A stretch of DNA of 64,000 bases, from NCBI RefSeq assembly GCF_021375795.1, contig NZ_JAEIOI010000003.1, positions 248,001 through 312,000 on the forward strand. The letters are read 5' to 3'. Each line of letters opens with the position of its first letter. The stretch's first letter is position 1. This DNA is from Pseudomonas anguilliseptica. GTDB taxonomy: Bacteria; Pseudomonadota; Gammaproteobacteria; Pseudomonadales; Pseudomonadaceae. Shown in pieces: positions 33,055-42,234 of this stretch. The notes beneath the pieces were generated by a model. That model saw only the letters and a list, made by a program, of their open reading frames with translations. It had not been told where the DNA came from and did no database searches. The translations under genes were made by a program, and so were the position numbers.

Positions 33055-33494
33055 GGTGTGGTCCCGATAAAACCGGTAACCGGGTTGACGCTCAAAACAA
33101 AGGCACCGTTGCCCAGATTTGCAGTGTTAGCCGCACCAGCAGCGCCACCCAGGGAATTGAAAGTGATATCCAGAGCAGTCGTCATCGTCACGCTCTCCGG
33201 CTTGCTGGCGGCATAGTTACCACCCGACGGGTTGGCCACTGCACTACCGGCGGCCAACGGACCACAGGCCTGCGAATAGGTCAGCGCATAGCCCGCGTTA
33301 TTGATCTGAGTGCGAATTGGGCAGCCACTGGCCACCGCCAGCTTCTGCCCGTAACGCACTGCCGCCAGGCTTTCTTCAAAAAACAGGCGTTCATCGAACA
33401 CCTGCCGATCAAAGAAACGCGGCCCTACCACGGCGGCGAGAATGCCGATCAGCACAATGACCATCAGCAACTCGACTAGGGTAAAGCCACGCAC
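33051..33494 (-). CDS. mshC: MshC-like prepilin-type protein
   Basis: A 147-aa pilin with an unusually short leader (VRG|FTLVELLMVIVLIGILAAVVGPRFFD). The only plausible start codon between the mshA stop (33500) and the signature is a GTG at 33494. It leaves a 3-residue leader and no visible Shine-Dalgarno site, so translation may depend on coupling to mshA. A longer reading that starts at 33572 would run through mshA and lacks a sensible leader. Two cysteines (SGC, QAC) probably form the D-region disulphide. Confidence 0.78.
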   Translation of the reverse strand: MRGFTLVELLMVIVLIGILAAVVGPRFFDRQVFDERLFFEESLAAVRYGQKLAVASGCPIRTQINNAGYALTYSQACGPLAAGSAVANPSGGNYAASKPESVTMTTALDITFNSLGGAAGAANTANLGNGAFVLSVNPVTGFIGTTP

Positions 33495-33499
33495 AGGGG

Positions 33500-33964
33500 T
33501 TAGCAGCCAGTGGTAGTACGGACAATAGTCGGAGCCACCGTCGCAGTGGCTGCGGTATAAACCACCTGACATGCAGTCGCAGTAGTTGCACCTTTCGCCT
33601 GTACAGTGGTTGTGGTGGCTGCGGTCGTAACAACAAAATCGCCCGTATTGGTGTTATCAGTAGCACTGGTACCTGTGATATTTGCCGCCACTACGATACC
33701 TGCAGGACTGGCATAACCGTTGGTAATTGCAACAGCGGCACCCTCCAGAGTAACAGTCGCTGGGCTCGTACCAGCCGCCAGAAATGCCGAACGCGTGATT
33801 GCACTGGCCGATTTCATGGAGCCCTCAACACCCTGGATGGTTGCACGCCGTGCGTCGGCACCAAAATCCGCAAACCGCGGCAATGCAAACGCCGCCAGAA
33901 TGCCCAGAATTACAATCACCATAATCAGCTCGATCAGGGTAAAACCGCTTTGTTGCTTCTTCAT
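33500..33964 (-). CDS. mshA: MshA-like major pilin
   Basis: A 154-aa type IV pilin. The leader MKKQQSG is cleaved before FTLIELIMVIVILGILAAFALPRFADFG. The canonical alpha spine continues RRATIQGVEGSMKSASAITRSAFLA. The globular part is rich in Thr, Ala and Val, and the two Cys residues (ATAC and the C-terminal TTTGC) form the classical D-loop. An AGGAAG site precedes the ATG. It is the shortest and simplest pilin of the set and sits in the mshB-A-C-D order, so it is called the major subunit. The globular part is lower in GC than its neighbours. Confidence 0.86.
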   Translation of the reverse strand: MKKQQSGFTLIELIMVIVILGILAAFALPRFADFGADARRATIQGVEGSMKSASAITRSAFLAAGTSPATVTLEGAAVAITNGYASPAGIVVAANITGTSATDNTNTGDFVVTTAATTTTVQAKGATTATACQVVYTAATATVAPTIVRTTTGC

Positions 33965-33992
33965 CGGTACTTCCTCATTGCAGTAAAGGGGG

Positions 33993-34499
33993 TTAAGGGG
34001 TGGTGCGATCAAAGTTGGTGGTCACGGTGCCGTTGCTGGAGTCATAGACGATGCTGTCGTTGAGGTCATCCAGCTGGTAGGTGTAGGTGCAGATCGCGCC
34101 GGCGGCTGAGGCGATGTAATCCACCGGGTTGGCGGGGGTCGAGGCGGTGCCCACGCGTGGCGCCGAGCCCTGCAGGATGGCATTCCACACCTGCACGCAG
34201 TTGAGGACGTCGGCGGTGCCGACCGGCCAGCCCTGGGCGTTCACATCCACCGTGCCGTCACCAAAGCCGACCACATCGGTGTTTGGCGTGGTGTCGTTGC
34301 CATTGCCGCGATTGACCTCCCACTGCGCGCGCACCAGCAGCACGGCCGAGGCCAGCGCCCCACCGGCACCGCGTACGGCGGCTTCGTGGGCATCCTTGGT
34401 GACGTTGATAAAGCGCGGCAAGGCCACCGCAGCGAGCACGCCGAGGATGACGATGACCACCACCAGTTCGATCAGGGTGAAACCCCGGTTGTGTTGCAT
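33993..34499 (-). CDS. mshB: MshB-like pilin
   Basis: A 168-aa pilin with leader MQHNRG|FTLIELVVVIVILGVLAAVALPRFINV and the spine KDAHEAAVRGAGGALASAVLLVRAQWEVN. The globular half contains the motif GWPVGT and two cysteines (LNC, AIC), characteristic of MshA/MshB proteins. An AGGAGAG ribosome-binding site precedes the start. It lies 28 nt before mshA. It could be a second structural pilin, and the B/A assignment rests on gene order. Confidence 0.84.
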   Translation of the reverse strand: MQHNRGFTLIELVVVIVILGVLAAVALPRFINVTKDAHEAAVRGAGGALASAVLLVRAQWEVNRGNGNDTTPNTDVVGFGDGTVDVNAQGWPVGTADVLNCVQVWNAILQGSAPRVGTASTPANPVDYIASAAGAICTYTYQLDDLNDSIVYDSSNGTVTTNFDRTTP

Positions 34500-34508
34500 G
34501 GCGCTCTC

Positions 34509-35066
34509 CTACTCAATCAACCCCTGCGCGGCAATCTGCGCCTGGGGTACTGCCTGAAGTTCAAGGGCCAGACCTCTGCCCTGCCAGTGTGCACCTGTCG
34601 CTGTAGCCTGAGAAACCGCCTGCACCCGGTAGGCCTGCAGCTCGGTCGAGTCTTTTGCCCATCCGTCACTGAAGCGCCAGCGGTACAGCACCCAACCGGG
34701 CTCAGCCAACCAGTACCAGCAGCCACGGGTGGGCGTGTCACCACGCGCCAGCTCGCCGCAGTAGTTGTCCTGTTGCCAGCGCAGCAACAGGAACGGATTA
34801 CCGACCAGCATGCCGCGCGTCAGCAAACGGTCCTGCGCCAGCTGCTCGGCCGTGAGGCTCGCCAGGCTGCTGGCCAGGTGCTCACGGGTGGCCTGCTGCG
34901 CACGGCGCTCACTGACCTGGACGATCTGCCAGGTCAGGGCCAACAGCACCGCCAGCAGCATCAGGCCGGTCAGCATCCAGCCGAGCCGACGCGCCAGGCG
35001 CACGCGCCCTTGCAGCTGGTATTCACCGCTCAACGGCCACCCTTGGCCGCCGAAGCCAGCTCCCAC
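34509..35066 (-). CDS. mshF: MshF-like pilus biogenesis protein
   Basis: A bitopic protein of up to 185 aa with one N-terminal transmembrane helix (LGWMLTGLMLLAVLLALTWQIV, about residues 28-49), then a periplasmic domain with REHLASSLASLTAEQLAQDRLLTRG and an aromatic-rich CWYWLAEPGWVLYRWRF. This matches the weakly conserved MshF that follows mshG in MSHA operons. The start is a GTG at 35066 overlapping mshG by 37 nt. A TTG at 35033, overlapping the mshG stop, is a plausible alternative. Confidence 0.75.
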   Translation of the reverse strand: MGAGFGGQGWPLSGEYQLQGRVRLARRLGWMLTGLMLLAVLLALTWQIVQVSERRAQQATREHLASSLASLTAEQLAQDRLLTRGMLVGNPFLLLRWQQDNYCGELARGDTPTRGCWYWLAEPGWVLYRWRFSDGWAKDSTELQAYRVQAVSQATATGAHWQGRGLALELQAVPQAQIAAQGLIE

Positions 35067-36265
35067 ATCGGCAGGAACACACCCAACGCCAACACCAGCA
35101 CCATGATGCCCATCGCCACAATCAGAATAGGCTCGATGGCATCGGCCAGCTGCTTGAGGTCGTAATCCACTTCCTGCTCGTAGAAATCCGCTACCTCGAC
35201 AAACAGGTCGTCCAGTGCGCCGGTCTCTTCACCAACGGCCATCATTTGCAACACCAACGGGGTAAACAGGCCGCTGGCAGAGGCGGTACGGGTCAACGCC
35301 TCGCCCCGTTCAATGCCTTCACGCATGGCCAGAATCGCCTGGCCGATATAGCGATTGCCCACGCTGGCGCTGTTGATCGACAGGGTCTGCAACAGCGGCA
35401 CGCCGGCGCGGTACATCATCGCGAAGGTCCGGGTGAAGCGCGCCAAAGCGATCCGCTCGAAAATCCCACCGACAATCGGCAGGCGCAGTTTGATCTGGTC
35501 CCATTTCAAGGCACCGGCATCGGTCTCGATCCATTTGAAAAAGCCAAACAGGCTGCCACCGAACAACAGCGCCAACAGCCACCAGAAATCCTGGAAGAAC
35601 TGCGAGGTGCCGATCAGGATTTGCGTGGCCCAGGGCAAATCCGCCTTGAACTGGGCAAACACCTTGGCAAACGCCGGGATCACGAACAGGTTGATCACCA
35701 CCAGCGCCACCGCCATGGCAGACAGCACGAACAGCGGGTAACGGGTGGCCTGTTTGATGCGTTTGCGGGTTTCGCGCTCCAGCTCCAGATACACCGATAA
35801 CTGGCGGAAGGCCTGATCAAGCTGGCCGGTGTTTTCCCCGACGCTGATCATGCTGACAAACAGGGTGTTGAATACTTTGGGGTGGGCGTTGAGCGCCACG
35901 GCCATGCCCTGCCCGCCTTCCAGATCACTGCGCACCGCCTGCAACACTTCGCGCAGGTAGAGGTTGCGGCTGGATTCGGCCAGGCCGCCAATCGCACGAA
36001 TGATCGGCACGCCGGCCTTGCTCAGGCTGTACATCTGCCGGCAGAAGATAATCAGCTCTTCAAGGTCGACATGTTTGCGCCGCAGGCTTTCCTTGAGCTG
36101 GGCGAATACGTCGTTGTCGCTGGCCTGGGCTTGCTCCTCGATGGTCAGCGGGGTAATGCGTTCAGCCAGCAGTTCGCTGGCCAGGCTGTCCGCCGAGCCG
36201 GCTTCGCGGCTGCCGCTGACCTTGCTGCCCTGGGCGTCGCGGCCGGTGAAGTGAAACTGGCTCAC
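35030..36265 (-). CDS. mshG: MshG inner-membrane platform protein (GspF/PilC family)
   Basis: A 411-aa GspF-family protein, the membrane platform on which the pilus ATPase acts. It has two copies of the T2SSF domain (LEELIIFCRQMYSLSKAGVPIIRAI about residues 62-82, and RIALARFTRTFAMMYRAGVPLLQTL about 270-294), three transmembrane segments, and an extreme C-terminal helix (LIVAMGIMVLVLALGVFLPMWEL). The start is taken as GTG 36265 because GGGAGG lies 7 nt upstream. A TTG at 36286 would place that site inside the coding region. Confidence 0.93.
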   Translation of the reverse strand: MSQFHFTGRDAQGSKVSGSREAGSADSLASELLAERITPLTIEEQAQASDNDVFAQLKESLRRKHVDLEELIIFCRQMYSLSKAGVPIIRAIGGLAESSRNLYLREVLQAVRSDLEGGQGMAVALNAHPKVFNTLFVSMISVGENTGQLDQAFRQLSVYLELERETRKRIKQATRYPLFVLSAMAVALVVINLFVIPAFAKVFAQFKADLPWATQILIGTSQFFQDFWWLLALLFGGSLFGFFKWIETDAGALKWDQIKLRLPIVGGIFERIALARFTRTFAMMYRAGVPLLQTLSINSASVGNRYIGQAILAMREGIERGEALTRTASASGLFTPLVLQMMAVGEETGALDDLFVEVADFYEQEVDYDLKQLADAIEPILIVAMGIMVLVLALGVFLPMWELASAAKGGR

Positions 36266-36302
36266 CGCACGACCTCCCGGTACCAAGCGCTAGCCCTAGG
36301 CA

Positions 36303-38027
36303 TCAGACCACCCCTTCATCGGTGAGGGTGGCACAGACTTTCAGCACCTCTTCCACACTGGTCACCCCGGCCAGGGCGTAATCCAGTGCGCAAGCGGCCA
36401 GTGGGCGGTAATTGGCGCTGGCCTGCGCGGCCTCGGCAAAGCCCTGGGGATCGTTGCGGCGCAGCGCGGCGATCATGCCGTCGTCCATTTCCAGCAGTTC
36501 GTAAACGCCCACCCGGCCGGCATACCCGGTGTTGTGACACTGGTGACAGCCCGCTCCGCGCTTGAAGCTGCGCCCGAGCAGCGGGGCCTTGTAGAGGCTT
36601 TCCAGCCAGACCAACTGGCGGGCATCCGGGGTGTGCTCCTGCATGCAGTTCTCGCACACCCGCCGAACCAGACGCTGAGCCAGCACGGCATTCAGCGAAG
36701 TGGCGACGAGAAACGGCTCGGCGCCCATGTCGATCAGGCGCATGGCCGAGGTCAGCGCATCGTTGGTGTGCAGGGTCGACAGCACCAGGTGACCGGTGAG
36801 TGCAGCGCGCAGGCCGATCTCGGCGGTTTCCTGGTCACGCATCTCACCGATCAGCACGATGTCCGGGTCCTGACGCAACGCGGCGCGCAACACGCGGGCA
36901 AAGCTCAGGTCGATCTTGGCGTTGACCTGCACCTGGTTGATGCGCGGCAGGCGGTATTCCACCGGGTCTTCCACGGTGATGATCTTCTTCTCCGGGCTGT
37001 TCAGCTCGGCCAGCCCGGCATACAGCGTGGTGGTCTTACCGGAGCCGGTAGGCCCGGTGACCAGCACCAGGCCGAACGGACGTTGCAGCAGGCGGCGAAA
37101 GCGCACCAGCATGTCCGGCGGCATGCCGCTGGCTTCCAGGGTGGAAACGCCGCCTGTCTGGTCGAGCAGACGCATGACCACCGACTCGCCGTACTGCACC
37201 GGCATGGTCGAAACCCGCACATCGATGTTGTGGCCCTTGACGCGGATATTGAACCGGCCGTCCTGGGGCAGGCGCTTCTCGGAAATATCCAGCCCGGACA
37301 TGATCTTCAGGCGCATCACCAGGGCCGAGGCCACGCGCGCCTCTTTCATCACCTGTTCGCTGAGCACACCGTCGATACGCTGACGAATGCGCACCACGCC
37401 TTCGTCGGGCTCGATGTGGATGTCCGAGGCTTTCATCTGCACAGCGTCTTCAAACAAGGTTTGCAGCAGGCGCACCACCGGGGCTTCGGTGTTGCTATCG
37501 GCACCGAGTTTGGACAGGTCGAAGTCGCTGTCCTTGAGCTCGCCTTCCAGCTCGCCGGCAATAGAGGCGATTTCACTGGTGCGGCGGTACACCGTATCCA
37601 GCGTTGCCAGCAGCTCCGCCTCGCGCACCACCGCCGGGCGCACGCGAACCTTGAGAATGCGGTCCATCTCGTCCAGGGCAAACAGATCGAGCGGGTCGGA
37701 CATGCCCACCAGCAGGCCATCACCTTCGCGTGACAGCACCAGCGCGCGGAACCTTCGGGCCATGGCCTCCGGCAGGCGCTGCACCAGTTCCTGATCGAAC
37801 TTGAAATGCTTGAGGTCGATAAACGGAATCTTCATCTGCTCGGACAAGGCGGTGAGCAGACGCACCTCATCGACGAAGCCCATGTCGACCACCGTGCGCC
37901 CCAGCTTGGAGCCAGTGCGTTTCTGGTCCTGCAGGGCCAGTTGCAGCTGTGCATCGCTGAGCAGACCGGCCTGGATCAGCAGGTCACCCAAGCGCACCTT
38001 GCGCTGACGAATATCACTTTCAGGCAT
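36303..38027 (-). CDS. mshE: MshE pilus extension ATPase with c-di-GMP-binding MshEN domain
   Basis: A 574-aa GspE/PilB-type hexameric ATPase that powers pilin polymerisation. The N-terminus carries the two 24-residue MshEN motifs in tandem (RLGDLLIQAGLLSDAQLQLA and, after a 5-aa spacer, KLGRTVVDMGFVDEVRLL), which bind c-di-GMP in Vibrio MshE. The ATPase core has Walker A GPTGSGKTTTLY, Walker B LIGEMRDQETAEIG and the His box LSTLHTNDA. A zinc tetracysteine module (CENC ... CHQC) ends it. The ATG at 38027 overlaps the mshN stop (TGATG) behind a GGGAGG site. Confidence 0.95.
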   Translation of the reverse strand: MPESDIRQRKVRLGDLLIQAGLLSDAQLQLALQDQKRTGSKLGRTVVDMGFVDEVRLLTALSEQMKIPFIDLKHFKFDQELVQRLPEAMARRFRALVLSREGDGLLVGMSDPLDLFALDEMDRILKVRVRPAVVREAELLATLDTVYRRTSEIASIAGELEGELKDSDFDLSKLGADSNTEAPVVRLLQTLFEDAVQMKASDIHIEPDEGVVRIRQRIDGVLSEQVMKEARVASALVMRLKIMSGLDISEKRLPQDGRFNIRVKGHNIDVRVSTMPVQYGESVVMRLLDQTGGVSTLEASGMPPDMLVRFRRLLQRPFGLVLVTGPTGSGKTTTLYAGLAELNSPEKKIITVEDPVEYRLPRINQVQVNAKIDLSFARVLRAALRQDPDIVLIGEMRDQETAEIGLRAALTGHLVLSTLHTNDALTSAMRLIDMGAEPFLVATSLNAVLAQRLVRRVCENCMQEHTPDARQLVWLESLYKAPLLGRSFKRGAGCHQCHNTGYAGRVGVYELLEMDDGMIAALRRNDPQGFAEAAQASANYRPLAACALDYALAGVTSVEEVLKVCATLTDEGVV

Positions 38028-39364
38028 CAACGGCCTCCCAGCGTCTTAGCGCGTTCACTGGCAAAGCGCCGGGCGCTGTCGTCCAGGCCCAGCCCCTGTA
38101 GGGCCAGACGGTAATGGCGGCCTGCTTCGGCCGATTGGTCAAGCTGCTCCAGAGCAATCGCCAGGCCCAGTTGCCAGGTTGACTGGCTGGGGCGCAGGGC
38201 AACCATGCGGCGGTACAACTCGACGCTGTTCTGCCATTGCCCGGTCTGCTGGTAGCTGGCCGCCAGCAGGGCAAAATACGTGGGTTCCTGCTCCAGGCGT
38301 GGCGGGTTCTGTTCCAGGGTCGCCACCGCGCCCTCGTTATCACCCGCCTGTAGCTGCGCGCGTGCCAGCAGCAGACGCAGTTCGCTGTCATCGGGCAGTT
38401 GCGCCAGCTGCGCCGGCAGCCAGGTGAGCAGGCGCTGCTGATCGCCAGCAGCCAGATAGGCACGGGCCAGCCAGCGCAACACTTCCGGATCCCGCCCACG
38501 GGTCTTTTGCAGGTTTTCCAGCAGGCTGATCGCCCGGGCGTTGTCACCGTCCTGCATGGCCTGCCGCGCCAGCGCCAGAGAGTCGGGCTGATGCGTGGCA
38601 ATCTTCACTTGCGGGGCGCTGGCCGCTGGCGCCGGCTGAGCGGCCGCAGGTGGTGCGGCGGCAGGCAACGGTGCGTTGACCCAGGCCGGCATAGGTGCCT
38701 CGACCTGTGCTGGCGCAGCCTCGGCAGGCGGCAGGTTATCCAGCACCAGCGGCTCATCGTCTACCGCGACCGCCGTATTCATTGGCACTTCCACCCAGAG
38801 CATCCAGCGATCACCGGCCGCCTCCAGGCGGTCGCGGACATCCAGGCTGTCACCCAGACCGACCAGCAGAATCTGCACATCCGCACCTTTGTTCTCTACG
38901 CGCCAGGACAGGCTGCGCCCCTCACGCTGCACACGGCTCTGTTGCGGCTCACCGACCAGCTGGCTGTCCTTCAGGCGCAGGCTGACGGCACCGCTTTCCT
39001 CGCTGCGCTGGTAGGTCACGCTGCGATCCAGCAGCAGCTGCAACACCAGCCCACGGGCATCATGTTGCGGCAGAACATCAAGCACCTGTACCGGCAGTTG
39101 CACAACCGGCGCAGGTGCCACGGGGCGGGTGACGGTTGCCAGATCCGGCACCCCCTTGACCACACGACCGATCATCAGGCCGACCAGCACGCCAATCAGA
39201 ATCACCGCCATCAGCCAGATGGAGCCACGGCGAATGCGCTCATAGCGGTCGCGCCGTGCGGCGGCGGCTTCATCCACGGCGTACAGACCATCCAGCTGCA
39301 AGCGCTCATTGGGCGCAGCGCGGCGGGTTTCCAGATCGCGCAGCATGTCGTTGACCAGGCTCAT
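38027..39364 (-). CDS. mshN: MshN TPR-containing pilus biogenesis protein
   Basis: A 445-aa bitopic protein. A cytoplasmic N-terminus (MSLVNDMLRDLETRRAAP), one transmembrane helix (IWLMAVILIGVLVGLMIG, about residues 46-63), a Pro/Ala-rich linker, then C-terminal tetratricopeptide repeats (about 265-440: ALARQAMQDGDNARAISLLENLQ; TYFALLAASYQQTGQWQNSVELYRRMV). It matches MshN. The start overlaps the mshM stop by 4 nt (ATGA). An in-frame reading from 39448 would overlap mshM and is rejected. Confidence 0.88.
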   Translation of the reverse strand: MSLVNDMLRDLETRRAAPNERLQLDGLYAVDEAAAARRDRYERIRRGSIWLMAVILIGVLVGLMIGRVVKGVPDLATVTRPVAPAPVVQLPVQVLDVLPQHDARGLVLQLLLDRSVTYQRSEESGAVSLRLKDSQLVGEPQQSRVQREGRSLSWRVENKGADVQILLVGLGDSLDVRDRLEAAGDRWMLWVEVPMNTAVAVDDEPLVLDNLPPAEAAPAQVEAPMPAWVNAPLPAAAPPAAAQPAPAASAPQVKIATHQPDSLALARQAMQDGDNARAISLLENLQKTRGRDPEVLRWLARAYLAAGDQQRLLTWLPAQLAQLPDDSELRLLLARAQLQAGDNEGAVATLEQNPPRLEQEPTYFALLAASYQQTGQWQNSVELYRRMVALRPSQSTWQLGLAIALEQLDQSAEAGRHYRLALQGLGLDDSARRFASERAKTLGGR

Positions 39365-40293
39365 GGCAGCCACTCCCGCCAGTACTCCAGCCAGGGCCAG
39401 GCACCCACCAGCAGAACGATGGACAGAGCCCCGGCCGCCACACTCCAACCCAGCCAGGGTGAACGACGGCGCAGAAACGGTTGCGCCCCTTCGGTATCCA
39501 GTTGCGCACGTTTGACATGGCTGACACGCACCTGACGCATACCTTCGCCAAAGGCGACCATCAGTGCCTTGTGCGCGAGAATGTTCAACAACCGTGGGAT
39601 ACCCCCGCTACCCTGCACCAGACGACGCACGGCGGCTGTATCAAACAGCGGCTCGCCGCGATAACCGGCAACCGCCAGGCGTTCATTCAGGTAGCGGCTG
39701 GTGTCTTTCTCGTCCAGCGCGCGCAGCTGGTAGGAAAAGGTGATGCGCTGTCGCAGCTGACGAAACTCCGGGCGGGCCAGGGTTGCATCCAGTTCGGGCT
39801 GGCCGAATAGCACCACTTGCAGCAGCTTGGCCTGCTCGGTTTCCAGGTTGGTCAGCAGGCGCAGGGCCTCGAGGGTGGCAGTCGGCAGCGCCTGGGCTTC
39901 GTCGATCAGCAACACCGTGCTCTTGCCGGCAGCAGCCAGCTCGATCAAACGCCGGTGCAGGGCATCGAGTACGGCCTGGGTATCCAGGTCTTCGACCCCT
40001 GCTATGCCCAGCTCACGCGCCAAGGCCTGGCGCAAACCCACCGGGCTCATGCCTGGGTTGGGCAGGTAAGCCAGCTGATACCGAACATCATCCAGCTCAT
40101 TGAGCAGCGTGCGGCAGAGCAGGGTTTTACCGGTGCCCACTTCGCCGGTGACCTTGATAAAGCCTTCGCCCTCACCGAGTGCCACGCGCAGCAGGTTGAG
40201 GCATGCCTGATAGGGCGCCAGCTGCACCAGAAAACCGGTGTTCGGGGTCAGCGCGAAGGGTTTTTCGTGCAGACCAAAGAAGGCTTCATACAT
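39361..40293 (-). CDS. mshM: MshM, ExeA/GspA-type AAA ATPase
   Basis: A 310-aa AAA protein with Walker A VTGEVGTGKTLLCRTLL, Walker B VLLIDEAQALP and sensor motifs (GQPELDATLARPEFRQLRQRI), followed by a C-terminal transmembrane helix (LGWSVAAGALSIVLLVGAWPW). The start MYEAFFGLHEKPFALTPNTGF is the hallmark of the ExeA/GspA group, whose members help insert secretin multimers into peptidoglycan. It is positioned directly after mshL, the secretin, as in Vibrio. Confidence 0.93.
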   Translation of the reverse strand: MYEAFFGLHEKPFALTPNTGFLVQLAPYQACLNLLRVALGEGEGFIKVTGEVGTGKTLLCRTLLNELDDVRYQLAYLPNPGMSPVGLRQALARELGIAGVEDLDTQAVLDALHRRLIELAAAGKSTVLLIDEAQALPTATLEALRLLTNLETEQAKLLQVVLFGQPELDATLARPEFRQLRQRITFSYQLRALDEKDTSRYLNERLAVAGYRGEPLFDTAAVRRLVQGSGGIPRLLNILAHKALMVAFGEGMRQVRVSHVKRAQLDTEGAQPFLRRRSPWLGWSVAAGALSIVLLVGAWPWLEYWREWLP

Positions 40294-40297
40294 CGGC

Positions 40298-41905
40298 CTA
40301 TCTCAGCTCCTTGAAGGTTTGTGCACTCTTGCGCAGCTCGTTCAGCCAGACCTCATCGCTGACCACTTGCGGCCGCATGAGAATCACCAACTCGCTCTGC
40401 TGCAGCGCCTTGCGCTGTTGCTTGAACAGGTTGCCGACAATCGGCAGGGTGCTGGCCCAGGGAATGCTCGCATCGGTGTTTTCATTGTTGTTCTGCAACA
40501 GACCGCCGATCACCACCACCTGGCCACTGCGGGCACGCACGATGGAGTCGGACTGACGCGTGGTGGACAGGGCCAGCGGCAGGTTGAACACATTGTCCTG
40601 GCCCAGGGCGATGGTCTTGTTCTGGTCACGCACGCGGCTGACGGTCGGCCGCACATGCAGGGTCACGGTGTCGTTCTGGTCGATCTGCGGAGTTACATCC
40701 AGGGAGATACCGGAGAAGAACGGCGTCAGGGTGATGTCCTGGGTCGGCTCAGTAACCCCGCCCACGGTGGCGGTGGAGCCGGTGGACGACACATTGGTGA
40801 CGAAGAACTCGTCTGTACCGACCTTGATCACCGCCTTCTGGTTATTCAGCGTGGAAATCCGTGGGCTGGACAGCACACGCACTTCGCCCTGGGTTTCCAG
40901 CAACTCGATCAGGCCGGTGAAGTCACCCAGGGTCAGGGCAATGCCAAATACCCCATCGACCCCAGTTGGGCCACTCAACGCTGCACCTGCCAGGGAACTG
41001 CTGACATCGCCGCCCAGCTGATCCCAGCTGATCCCGGCCTGGAAGCCATCGGACAGCTGCACCTCAAGAATCTTGGTTTCCAGAATCACCTGGCGTTGCA
41101 GGTTGAGCTGCGCCTGCTCAAGGAACCGCGCGACGTTCTCCTGGGCGGCGCTGTGTGCGCGCACCACCAGCAGGCTGGCCTGCGGGTTGATCATCACGCT
41201 GCTGTTGCTGTCGCCGGCCACGATCATTTCGACTACCTGGCGCACTTCATTCCAGAAGTCGACATTGCTGGAAGTGCTGACCTGGCTGGCGTTCAGCGTG
41301 GTCACGGTATTGCTGTTGCCGCCCCCCGTGTTATTGGCGCTGTTGTTGCCGGAATTATTGTTGCTGGTGCTTTCCACCTGTCCGGAGCTGACCCTGGTAT
41401 CGGTCTGACCGATGCGCTGCAGGTTGAGGTAGTTGATGTCGTAGCTGCGGGTGATCACCTGGTTGGGCAGGATCTGATAGCCATAGCTGGTGCGGCGGAA
41501 GTCATAGCCATAACTGTCACGCACAGCCGCCAGCACTTCATCGAGGGTGACCCGGCGCAGGCTGAAGGTGATGGTACCGGTGACGTCCGGGTGCACCACC
41601 AGGTTCTGCCCGGCACCGTCCATCAGGCTGAGGAAGAAGTCACGCGCCGGCATGTCCTTGGCCGCTACATCAAAACGCGGGCCGCTGCTGAAACCACTGC
41701 CCAGCGGAGGGATCAGTGCCGCCTGCACAGCCAGCGGCGGCATCACCTTGGGCGTGGCCTGGGCCTGCTTGAGGCTGTCATCCAGCAACTTGCTGCTTTG
41801 CTCATAGAGTTGCGCGTCGCCATCCTTGAAGGTTTGGCAGGCCACAAGCAGGCAGCTCAGGCTCAACAGGCAGACACTGGGCAAAAATCTGATCATGGGC
41901 ATCAT
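40298..41905 (-). CDS. mshL: MshL secretin
   Basis: A 535-aa outer-membrane secretin, the exit pore for the pilus. The lipoprotein signal ends at LLVAC (lipobox). The N-terminal region has secretin/TonB short N-terminus-like repeats (KDMPARDFFLSLMDGAGQNLVVHPDVTGTITF). A Ser/Asn/Gly-rich low-complexity insert (about residues 185-210) separates it from the C-terminal secretin domain with the VLSSPRISTLNNQKAVIKVG signature and the final VVIGGLLQNN. Several ATGs cluster at the start (MMPM); 41905 is used because it overlaps the mshK stop. Confidence 0.94.
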   Translation of the reverse strand: MMPMIRFLPSVCLLSLSCLLVACQTFKDGDAQLYEQSSKLLDDSLKQAQATPKVMPPLAVQAALIPPLGSGFSSGPRFDVAAKDMPARDFFLSLMDGAGQNLVVHPDVTGTITFSLRRVTLDEVLAAVRDSYGYDFRRTSYGYQILPNQVITRSYDINYLNLQRIGQTDTRVSSGQVESTSNNNSGNNSANNTGGGNSNTVTTLNASQVSTSSNVDFWNEVRQVVEMIVAGDSNSSVMINPQASLLVVRAHSAAQENVARFLEQAQLNLQRQVILETKILEVQLSDGFQAGISWDQLGGDVSSSLAGAALSGPTGVDGVFGIALTLGDFTGLIELLETQGEVRVLSSPRISTLNNQKAVIKVGTDEFFVTNVSSTGSTATVGGVTEPTQDITLTPFFSGISLDVTPQIDQNDTVTLHVRPTVSRVRDQNKTIALGQDNVFNLPLALSTTRQSDSIVRARSGQVVVIGGLLQNNNENTDASIPWASTLPIVGNLFKQQRKALQQSELVILMRPQVVSDEVWLNELRKSAQTFKELR

Positions 41906-42234
41906 CGGCTCGGTTGCATAACGGGTTCAGCCAGGCGCAGCAGCTGTTGCTGGCCCTGACGTTCGATCAATACGGATTGCGCATGGATGGCCAGCACCCG
42001 GGCATCGGCATAGCGCTCGCCGACCCGCAGGCTTTGCCCGGCAATGATTGCGCGGCTACCCTGGGCACCGCGCACAATGGCCTGCAGCACCAGCGGGCGG
42101 TCGCCGCTGGCGGCAACGGCGGGCTGCAATTCGCGGGGCGGCTGGGTCGGATCGATGCCCGGATTGCCGGCCAGCGCCGCACCACTGAGCAACAGGCTGA
42201 GAAACAGGACTCTAGACACCGACCCACCCCGCAT
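41902..42234 (-). CDS. mshK: MshK-like periplasmic protein (PilP-like)
   Basis: A 110-aa protein with a signal peptide (VLFLSLLLSGAALAG) and one small beta domain (LVLQAIVRGAQGSRAIIAGQSLRVGERYADARVLAI). This matches MshK/GspC-type connectors that link the inner-membrane complex to the secretin. It overlaps mshJ by 23 nt if started at 42234. A GTG at 42219 with a GGGTGGG site ahead is equally possible. Confidence 0.83.
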   Translation of the reverse strand: MRGGSVSRVLFLSLLLSGAALAGNPGIDPTQPPRELQPAVAASGDRPLVLQAIVRGAQGSRAIIAGQSLRVGERYADARVLAIHAQSVLIERQGQQQLLRLAEPVMQPSR

